In this document: positions 34,169 to 40,102 of the stretch, piece by piece
Layout: each line of letters starts with the position of its first letter
How positions within the stretch are numbered: the first letter of the stretch is position 1
Origin: Nocardioides sp.
GTDB taxonomy: Bacteria; Actinomycetota; Actinomycetes; Propionibacteriales; Nocardioidaceae
Length of the DNA: 64,000 bases
Assembly (NCBI RefSeq): GCF_030019515.1
Contig: NZ_JASEEQ010000005.1
Coordinates: 87,810 to 151,809, forward strand
Reading direction: 5' to 3'
Program-made: the position numbers and the translations under genes
The notes under the pieces: model-generated
What the model saw: only the letters and a program-made list of their open reading frames with translations
Told to the model about the DNA's origin: nothing
Databases searched by the model: none

Positions 34169-34552
34169 ATGAGCACGATGACGATCCCCGTCCACCCGGC
34201 CCGGCCGGTGCGAACCCCAGTGGTGCGACCGTCTGTGGTGCGACCCGCCCCTCGTCGGGGCTCGGCGCGGCTGACCCGCCGCGGCCGGCTGGTGGTGCTC
34301 GCGGTCGCGGTGCTCGCGATCCTCGCGGTCGGATTCGTGCTGGCCGGCGGCTCGGTGGCCACCGACGAGTCGGGGCGCCCGGAGCCCACCCGCGTGGTGA
34401 TGGTCGGCACCGGCGACACCCTGTGGGACATCGCCGCCGGCCTCTCCGACGACGGTGACGTCCGCGCCATGGTCGACCGGATCCAGCGGCTCAACGCCCT
34501 CGACTCGGGCATGGTCGTGGCCGGCCAGCGTCTCCTGGTGCCGACGGAGTAG
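34169..34552 (+). CDS. SOS-controlled membrane LysM protein, ChiZ/DivS-like division suppressor (127 aa)
   Basis: A basic cytoplasmic N-terminus (1-40) is followed by one transmembrane helix (41-60) and an extracytoplasmic LysM domain (about 75-125, VGTGDTLWDIAA to AGQRLLVP). This is the build of Mycobacterium Rv2719c/ChiZ and related LexA-regulated proteins encoded beside lexA, which delay septation after DNA damage. The three SOS boxes upstream and the position between lexA and nrdR support the assignment. AGGAGG lies seven bases before the ATG. Whether it has any hydrolase activity cannot be seen. Confidence 0.83.
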   Translation: MSTMTIPVHPARPVRTPVVRPSVVRPAPRRGSARLTRRGRLVVLAVAVLAILAVGFVLAGGSVATDESGRPEPTRVVMVGTGDTLWDIAAGLSDDGDVRAMVDRIQRLNALDSGMVVAGQRLLVPTE

Positions 34553-34640
34553 CCCGCCGGCCCGATGGACCAGGGCCGGTGTACCCAGGGCCCATGAACA
34601 TCGTCAGCCGCCTCGACCCCGGCTGACGAGCCGGGGAAGA

Positions 34641-34672
34641 CGAGGGGCGGGGCCTGGGGGCCCCGCCCCTCG
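34641..34672 (+). terminator. strong hairpin terminator after the LysM gene
   Basis: Perfect 14-bp arms (34641-34654 and 34659-34672) around a TGGG loop, with outer AAGACG/CGTCTT bases that can extend the stem across a small bulge. It is followed by TT. Suitable for ending the SOS transcript. Confidence 0.8.
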
Positions 34673-34702
34673 CGGCGTCTTGGTGGGGTGCCGGGGCCGC
34701 GG

Positions 34703-34776
34703 CGAGTTTCGTCGGTCGGCCGATGAACCTCGTGCCTGGACGATGAAGCTGCGTCGTCCAGGCACGAGTTTCGTGG
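34703..34776. repeat. nested inverted-repeat element
   Basis: Perfect 15-bp arms CTCGTGCCTGGACGA (34730-34744) and its complement (34755-34769) enclose ten bases. Flanking this, CGAGTTTCGT occurs at both ends and an imperfect complement of it, CGATGAACCTCG, lies inside, so the element can fold in more than one way. It lies between convergent genes after the LysM terminator and resembles a REP-like palindrome. Confidence 0.7.
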
Positions 34777-34808
34777 CGGACCGGACCCGTGCGAGCGCGG
34801 CCCCGTCC

Positions 34809-35195
34809 TCAGCGGGCGGCGCGGCGTCCGCCGATGGGACGGGTGCGGTCGTCCTCGGCGGCCGGCTTGGCCGGGGCCGGTTCGGAGCGCGGCGGCGGGC
34901 CGCCGGTGATGCCGAGCCGGCGCAGCACCCGCGCCAGCAGCATCAGGCCGACGAACAGGCAGGCCACCGCGCCGACCGAGGCGAGGGCGAGGAGCCACCA
35001 CGCCGTCGAGTCGCCCCCGCGGGCGGTCGAGCCGAAGTCGATCGCGGCGTACACGAGGTAGCCCCACGCGACGATGCAGGCGGTGATCCCGAGCGCGAGC
35101 AGCAGCAGTGCGGGCTGGAACCGGGCCTGGCGGCGCGGCCCGCGTCGCGACCCCGCTCGCTTGCCCGCCGTGCTCTCCGATGCCCTGCCTGCCAC
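34809..35195 (-). CDS. small membrane protein with two transmembrane helices (128 aa)
   Basis: A basic N-terminus (AGKRAGSRRGPRRQAR) precedes two hydrophobic helices (PALLLLALGITACIVAWGYL and WWLLALASVGAVACLFVGLM). The C-terminus is charged and proline-rich. No family is recognised; such proteins are widespread in actinobacteria without known roles. The start is uncertain: GTG 35195 has a GACAAT hexamer six bases upstream, suggesting a leaderless mRNA, while longer in-frame starts exist as far as 35273. Confidence 0.62.
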   Translation of the reverse strand: MAGRASESTAGKRAGSRRGPRRQARFQPALLLLALGITACIVAWGYLVYAAIDFGSTARGGDSTAWWLLALASVGAVACLFVGLMLLARVLRRLGITGGPPPRSEPAPAKPAAEDDRTRPIGGRRAAR

Positions 35196-35294
35196 CGCGC
35201 CATTGTCGCCGATCCCCGGTTGCCCCTCGGCCACCCGGGGGCCGGTGCGCGCGGCGCGCGCCCTCGGCCGCACCGGCCGGCGGCGGGGCTGGGC

Positions 35295-36068
35295 TCAAGC
35301 GGCGAGGGTGACCTCCAGCTCCTCGCGCAGCCGCGCCATCAGCCGGGTGAGCAGTCGGGAGACCTGCATCTGGGTCACGCCGATCGCCTCCCCGATCTGG
35401 GCCTGGGTGCAGCCCCGGAAGAACCGCATCTCCACGATGGTCCGCTCGCGCTTGGAGAGCTTCGCGAGCACCGGGGCGAGCATCGCGCGCGCCTCGGCGA
35501 GGTCGAAGCCCTCGTCGGTGAAGCTGAGACGGCGCCCGATGGGGTCGTCGTCGCCCTCGTGGGCCGGAGCGTCGAGCGAGGCGGGCGCGAAGCAGCCGCT
35601 GGCGCCGAGCGCCTCCACCACCAGGTCACGGTCGAGACCGAGGTGCTCGGCGATCTCCGAGGGCCGCGGCGCCCGGCCGAGCCGCTGGTAGAGCTCGCCC
35701 TCGCAGGCGATGATCTTGGTCTGCGCCTCCTGGATCGAGCGCGGCGGACGCACCGTCCAGCCCAGGTCGCGGAAGTGCCGGCGGACCTCGCCGCGGATGG
35801 TCGGGATCGCGAAGCTCAAGAAGTCGTGGCCGCGCTCGGGGTCGAAGCCGTGGACCGCCTTGACCAGGCCGACGTACGCGACCTGCTCGAGGTCGTCGGT
35901 CGCGATGCCGCGTCCCCGGAAGCGGCGGGTCGCGTCGACCGCCATCGCCATGTTCAGCCGGATCAGCTGGTCCTCGATCTCGGCGCGCTCCTCGGGCCCG
36001 GCCGTGGCACGGAGGGCGAAGAGACGGATGGTCTCGTCGGCTCGGCTGGGTGCAATACCTGCAGTCAT
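35295..36068 (-). CDS. alternative RNA polymerase sigma factor, SigB/SigF group (257 aa)
   Basis: A group-3 sigma-70 protein with region 2 (DDLEQVAYVGLVKAVHGFDPERGHDFLSFA split over two helices), region 3 (EIAEHLGLDRDLVVEAL) and region 4 (RERTIVEMRFFRGCTQAQIGEAIGVTQMQVSRLL). It belongs with the actinobacterial SigB/SigF stress and development sigmas. The start ATG 36068 has AGGAGAGG upstream and removes 30 unlikely residues. No anti-sigma gene (RsbW-like) lies next to it, which is unusual for the group but common for orphan paralogues. Confidence 0.9.
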   Translation of the reverse strand: MTAGIAPSRADETIRLFALRATAGPEERAEIEDQLIRLNMAMAVDATRRFRGRGIATDDLEQVAYVGLVKAVHGFDPERGHDFLSFAIPTIRGEVRRHFRDLGWTVRPPRSIQEAQTKIIACEGELYQRLGRAPRPSEIAEHLGLDRDLVVEALGASGCFAPASLDAPAHEGDDDPIGRRLSFTDEGFDLAEARAMLAPVLAKLSKRERTIVEMRFFRGCTQAQIGEAIGVTQMQVSRLLTRLMARLREELEVTLAA

Positions 36069-36128
36069 CGGGGTGACCTCTCCTGTCTTCGGTTGCGTGG
36101 CGGCCTTCTCGCGACCGTATTCGTTGTC

Positions 36129-36171
36129 TTGCCCGGTATCGATAGCCGCATAAACCACCCGTGCGGGTGGT
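36129..36171 (-). promoter_or_regulatory. possible SigB-type promoter and palindrome upstream of the sigma gene
   Basis: On the minus strand GTTT (36152-36155), 17 bases and GGGCAA (36129-36134) resemble the GTTT-N15-17-GGGTAT consensus of actinobacterial SigB/SigF promoters, hinting at autoregulation. A perfect palindrome ACCACCCG-TG-CGGGTGGT (36154-36171) overlaps it and also precedes the divergent glycosylase gene. Confidence 0.35.
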
Positions 36172-36187
36172 CTATTGGGGTGGCAGA

Positions 36188-36739
36188 GTGCGCGTGGAGA
36201 GCGACTGGGAGGTCCGCGTGCAGGTGCTGGACGACATCGTCGGACCCGATCCGGTGGTGGTGTTCTGCGGGCTGGCCGGCGCGGAGAGCACCAAGGTCCG
36301 CGACCACTACTACGAGACTCCCGGCAACTCCTTCTGGGAGTCGCTGCACCGGTCCGGTCTCTCGCCGTGGCGGCTCCGGCCCGAGGAGGACCACCGTGTT
36401 GTCGAGCTCGGCATCGGGCTCACGGACCTGGTCGGCCACTGGGACCCCCGGTGGGTGGAGATCGACGCGCTGGTCGCCAGGGTGGAGCGCTGGAGCCCCG
36501 AGTGGCTGGCGTTCACCAGCAAGGCCGTCGCCCACGAGGCGGCGCGCGCCCTGGGCGTACGCCGGCCCGGGCTCGGCCCGGCCGACTGGTACCTCGGACC
36601 CGCCCAGGTCTTCGTGCTCCCCGGCGTCAGCGGCGCCAACCAGCGCCACGACTACGACGGCCGCCCGGACCGGCTCTCCTGGTGGCGCGACCTCGCCGCA
36701 CTGACCGGGTGCGCAGGCGAGGGCCACGGCGGCGGGTGA
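36188..36739 (+). CDS. mug: G/U mismatch-specific uracil-DNA glycosylase, Mug family (183 aa)
   Basis: A family-2 uracil-DNA glycosylase: VFCGLAGAES near the start occupies the place of the GINPG motif, PGNSFWESLHRSGL is characteristic, and VLPGVSGANQRHDY is the C-terminal recognition loop. It would remove U or ethenocytosine opposite G. The motif I variant CGLAG lacks the usual asparagine, which matches weakly active Mug-type members. GTG 36188 has GGGGTGG upstream; GTG 36161 is also in frame but lies in the palindrome. It is divergent from the sigma gene, so stress control is possible. Confidence 0.82.
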   Translation: MRVESDWEVRVQVLDDIVGPDPVVVFCGLAGAESTKVRDHYYETPGNSFWESLHRSGLSPWRLRPEEDHRVVELGIGLTDLVGHWDPRWVEIDALVARVERWSPEWLAFTSKAVAHEAARALGVRRPGLGPADWYLGPAQVFVLPGVSGANQRHDYDGRPDRLSWWRDLAALTGCAGEGHGGG

Positions 36740-36768
36740 GCGCCGCTGCATCCACCGGGGTCGGCGGA

Positions 36769-37806
36769 TCAGCCGCGGAGGGCCGGGAGGACGTCTTGCC
36801 CGAACCTGCGAATCGAGTCCAGCGCCGCCTCGAACCCTGGGCCCTGGGGTAGCCGTGACCTGAGGATCACCCAGTCGTCCTCGCCGAGGTCGAGCCCGTC
36901 CCGGAACCGCGCCAGGCTCTGTGCCGCCGTGTCCGGGTCCCCGATCACCATGTACTTCTCGAGCCGCTCGAACGTCGCGTCCTCGATGGATCGGATCTCG
37001 TCGGTGTAGTCGATCATCCCCCACTTCAGGTAGTACGCGATCTCCTCGACCCACAGTGGCCCGAACGTGTCGCGTGCCTCGTCGTAGGTCTCACCGACGA
37101 ATCCGTCCAGGAGCTGGACCACCACCGGCTTCCTGCCGGCCGCGCGAGCCTCCGCTCGATACATCTCCACGATCGCCCGCCGCTCCTCCAGAGGCGTGTA
37201 GAAGCCCAGCAGCACGAGCCCGTCGCCGGCGCGCCCCGCGCGCCGTACTGCGGCGTCGGTCGTCCCCGCGAACCAGAGCGCCGGCCCGCCGGGCTGGTAC
37301 GGCCGCGGGTTGACGAGGACGTTCTGCATCGACCAGTGCGTGCCCTCCCAGTCGAAGCGCTCGCCCGCCCAGGCCCGCCGCAGGAAGCGCACCGACTCGC
37401 GGAACCGCGAGAAGCGCTCCTCGTGGGGCTCCCCGAAGTGCTGGAAGTAGCCCTCGTGGTAGCCGGCGCCGACGCCCAGGATCAGCCGGCCGCGTGAGAC
37501 GACGTCGACGAGCGCGGCGTCCTCGGCCAGGTGAGTGGGGTTGTAGTACGGCGGTTGCAGGACGCAGGTGCCGAGCTGGATGCGGGTGGTCCGCATCGCC
37601 ATCGCCATGAGCGCCATGAGCGGGGAGGGCCACAGCGTCTCGCTGCGCGCGTGCCGCTCCGGGACGAACGCCCCGTCGAACCCCACCTGCTCGGCGACCA
37701 CGGCCTCCTCGATCAGGCGGTCAGCGAACTCGGCCGCTTCCTCCCGGCTCGGGAGTGGACGGTCGTAGGGGCCGCCGTGGGTGTCGGGCATGTATCCGAA
37801 CTTCAT
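36769..37806 (-). CDS. LLM-class flavin-dependent oxidoreductase (345 aa)
   Basis: A luciferase-like TIM-barrel protein beginning MKFGYMPDTHGG, with FVPERHARSE, LGTCVLQPPYYNPTHLAEDAALVD and SRGRLILGVGAGYHEGYFQHFG. These use FMNH2 or F420H2 to oxidise diverse organic compounds. ATG 37806 has GAGGAGG upstream. It faces the PRISE-type reductase gene across 126 bp, so the two may serve one catabolic route, for example for a steroid, terpenoid or enone, but the substrate is unknown. Confidence 0.86.
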   Translation of the reverse strand: MKFGYMPDTHGGPYDRPLPSREEAAEFADRLIEEAVVAEQVGFDGAFVPERHARSETLWPSPLMALMAMAMRTTRIQLGTCVLQPPYYNPTHLAEDAALVDVVSRGRLILGVGAGYHEGYFQHFGEPHEERFSRFRESVRFLRRAWAGERFDWEGTHWSMQNVLVNPRPYQPGGPALWFAGTTDAAVRRAGRAGDGLVLLGFYTPLEERRAIVEMYRAEARAAGRKPVVVQLLDGFVGETYDEARDTFGPLWVEEIAYYLKWGMIDYTDEIRSIEDATFERLEKYMVIGDPDTAAQSLARFRDGLDLGEDDWVILRSRLPQGPGFEAALDSIRRFGQDVLPALRG

Positions 37807-37861
37807 CGGGCCTCCTCGCGCACCATGTCCCGACCGACCCTTCGGACGGGACCTGGGCGTC

Positions 37862-37923
37862 ACGCTAGAGGGGGCGACAGAACCGCGCAAGAGAATCTAT
37901 GCTCCAACCGACTGGACGGTCGG
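37862..37923. promoter_or_regulatory. divergent promoter region with short palindrome
   Basis: TATGCT (37898-37903, plus strand) and TAGCGT (minus strand, 37862-37867) are -10-like hexamers for the two facing genes. The inverted repeat CCGAC-N6-GTCGG (37908-37923) lies just downstream of the plus-strand start and may be an operator. No regulator gene is adjacent. Confidence 0.35.
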
Positions 37924-37932
37924 AAAGGAACG

Positions 37933-39039
37933 GTGGTCGAATTGCCGACGCTGCTAGTGGCCGGGGCGAGTGGAGTGGTTGGGTCCGCGACGGTCGAGCA
38001 GGCCCTGCAGGACACCGACTGGGACGTCGTCGCCCTGTCGCGACGTGCGCCCGTGGTGCGGGGCGACCGGGAGTTCACCCACGTCTCGGTCGACCTGCGC
38101 GACGCCGAGGCGGTTTCCGTGGTCGCCGAACAGCTGTCAGGAGTCACCCACCTCGTCTACGCCGCGCTCTTCGAGAAGCCTGGACTGGTCGGCGGGTGGA
38201 CCGAGGCGGACCAGATGGCCACCAACGACCTGATGTTCGGCAACCTGATCGAGACCCTGTTCACCAGCGCGCCCGCCCTGGAGCACGTCTCGCTGATGCA
38301 GGGCACGAAGGCATACGGAGCGCACCTGCACCCGATCCCGGTCCCGGCGCGGGAGAACGCTGCCCGCGACGAGCATGCCAACTTCTACTTCCTGCAGGAG
38401 GACCGTCTCCGTCGGGTCGCCGAGAGCAACGGTCTTCGGTGGACCATCCTCCGTCCGCAGGTGGTGCTGGGTGGCGCTGTCGGCGCCGCGATGAACCTGG
38501 TGCCGGTTCTCGGCGCCTACGCCGCGGTGTGCCGAGAGCTCGGCGAGCCCTTCGGCTTCCCCGGTGGTGTGTCGTACGTCTGGGAGGCGACCGACGCCCG
38601 ACTGTGCGCACAGGCGCTCCTGTGGGCGGCGGAGGAGCCCGCTGCGGCCTGCCAGATCTTCAACGTCACCAACGGTGATGTCTTCGAATGGCGCAACCTC
38701 TGGCCCGCCATCGCCGACGCGCTCGGCGCCGAACCCGGCCCCGACAGCCCGCGGGGTGTCGCCGAGTTCCTGCGCGCACACTCGCAGGTCTGGGACGACG
38801 TGGTACGCCGGAACCGGCTGGTGCCGCTGAGCCTCGACCAACTGGTCGGGGAGTCGGACCACTATGCCGATCTGTGCTTCAACCTCGGCGAGCTCGGGGA
38901 GGTCTTCCCGCGCTTCGTCAGCGGTATCAAGATCCGACAGGCCGGGTTCACGCCCTGCTTCGATACCGAGGCATCCGTGCGGCACTGGCTGGCCCGGCTG
39001 CAGGAGGACGGGGTGCTCCCGGATCCCGCCCGGAGCTGA
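37933..39039 (+). CDS. PRISE-type NAD(P)-dependent reductase (progesterone 5beta-reductase/iridoid-synthase-like, 368 aa)
   Basis: An atypical SDR: LLVAGASGVVGSATVEQAL at the N-terminus, LVYAALFEKPG, LMQGTKAYGAHL and FYFLQEDRLR. The GTKxYG and YxxQED pattern defines PRISE enzymes, which reduce activated enones; here F-Y-F replaces the usual spacing slightly but the tyrosine is present. In bacteria such proteins also occur in terpene and steroid catabolism. GTG 37933 has GGAAAGGAA upstream. The divergent LLM oxidoreductase gene is the likely functional partner. Confidence 0.8.
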   Translation: MVELPTLLVAGASGVVGSATVEQALQDTDWDVVALSRRAPVVRGDREFTHVSVDLRDAEAVSVVAEQLSGVTHLVYAALFEKPGLVGGWTEADQMATNDLMFGNLIETLFTSAPALEHVSLMQGTKAYGAHLHPIPVPARENAARDEHANFYFLQEDRLRRVAESNGLRWTILRPQVVLGGAVGAAMNLVPVLGAYAAVCRELGEPFGFPGGVSYVWEATDARLCAQALLWAAEEPAAACQIFNVTNGDVFEWRNLWPAIADALGAEPGPDSPRGVAEFLRAHSQVWDDVVRRNRLVPLSLDQLVGESDHYADLCFNLGELGEVFPRFVSGIKIRQAGFTPCFDTEASVRHWLARLQEDGVLPDPARS

Positions 39040-39434
39040 TCCGGCGGTCGGCTCCCGCGACGCCTGGTCGCGCGGCGACCACCCGCCCCGCTGTGCCGTC
39101 GGCGACACGCCCCAACTGGACTCTCGCCCGGGTGCCGACAGGGGCCCTGACCTGCGGGTTTGTCCCCGCGCGGGCCGGCCCCGGAAGAACTTCGGCGGGC
39201 TACTTGCGCAGCCCTGGGGGGCGGGCGTACGGTTACCACTACATCTAGTACTTACAACGGTGTAGTTATCCACATCTAGTCCCCAGAACCGCCTCGGCGA
39301 CTCACAGGACGAGGGTGGAAGACCCACAGTCGACACCTTGTTGTACACAGCGGAACCCCCCGATATCCACAGCCCGCGCCCACCCCTCCCGGGGGTTCTC
39401 GGCCACCCCAGAGCTCACTCGAGAGGAGTGACCC
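39040..39434 (+). promoter_or_regulatory. nrdRJ control region: paired NrdR boxes and DnaA-box-like sites
   Basis: A 395-bp gap. Two NrdR boxes share the core ACATCTAGT at 39241-39249 and 39272-39280, exactly 31 bp (three helical turns) apart. A perfect DnaA box TTATCCACA at 39266-39274 overlaps the second one. One-mismatch versions follow at 39341-39349 (TTGTACACA) and 39363-39371 (ATATCCACA). The first 190 bp show nothing recognisable. Confidence 0.8.
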
Positions 39435-39959
39435 GTGCACTGTCCGTACTGCCGCAACGCCGACACCCGGGTCCTCGACTCGCGCGTCGCCGACGACGGC
39501 GGCTCGATCCGCCGCCGGCGTACCTGCTCGGCCTGCGCGAAGCGGTTCACGACCGTCGAGATGATGCAGCTGACCGTGCTCAAGCGCTCCGGCGCGACCG
39601 AGCCGTTCACCCGCCAGAAGGCCGTCGCCGGCGTCCGGAAGGCCTGCAAGGGCCGCCCGGTCACCGAGGACCAGCTCGCGTGCCTGGGCCAGGAGGTCGA
39701 GGACGCGCTGCGCCTGGCCGGGGCGGCCGAGATCCCGGCCCACGAGGTCGGGCTGGCCATCCTGGGCCCGCTGCGCGCGCTCGACGAGGTCGCCTACCTG
39801 CGCTTCGCGAGCGTCTACCGCGCCTTCGAGTCGGCCGACGACTTCGAGGACGAGATCGCCCGGCTCCGGGCGGAGCGCAGCCTGCGCGCCGAGCGCGCGG
39901 CCAGGGCGATCGAGCCGGCCGCGGTGCCGGCCCCACCTCAGCCCGTCGCGACGGGCTGA
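39435..39959 (+). CDS. nrdR: transcriptional repressor NrdR
   Basis: Senses ATP/dATP and represses ribonucleotide reductase genes. A zinc ribbon with C3, C6, C31 and C34 (HCPYC and CSAC) is followed by an ATP-cone domain (about 45-135, [22 protein letters not shown]). Length is 174 residues, with a C-terminal alanine/proline tail. The start is GTG 39435 with GAGAGGAG upstream. It is the first gene of an operon with nrdJ and presumably represses itself through the two NrdR boxes. Confidence 0.96.
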   Translation: MHCPYCRNADTRVLDSRVADDGGSIRRRRTCSACAKRFTTVEMMQLTVLKRSGATEPFTRQKAVAGVRKACKGRPVTEDQLACLGQEVEDALRLAGAAEIPAHEVGLAILGPLRALDEVAYLRFASVYRAFESADDFEDEIARLRAERSLRAERAARAIEPAAVPAPPQPVATG

Positions 39960-40102
39960 CCCCAGACCGCCCGGCGTGTGTAGTGGGGAAGCTGCACGCG
40001 CCGGGCGCACCAATCGTCAACATCGGCCGCTCACCCGAGCGATGTCGGTGCGCAGGGCAATGATCGAAGCAACACCCACCTCGAGAGACGGGACACAGAG
40101 GG
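39960..40102 (+). other. nrdR-nrdJ intergenic hairpin
   Basis: The 143-bp gap holds an imperfect stem formed by CGGCGTGTG near 39972 and its partner CACGCGCCG near 39997. I looked for a cobalamin riboswitch because NrdJ needs B12 and saw none of its conserved core. Confidence 0.35.

Noticed and set aside
39960..40102. Cobalamin riboswitch before nrdJ
   Set aside because: The gap is short and lacks the conserved B12-box core; only a simple hairpin is present.
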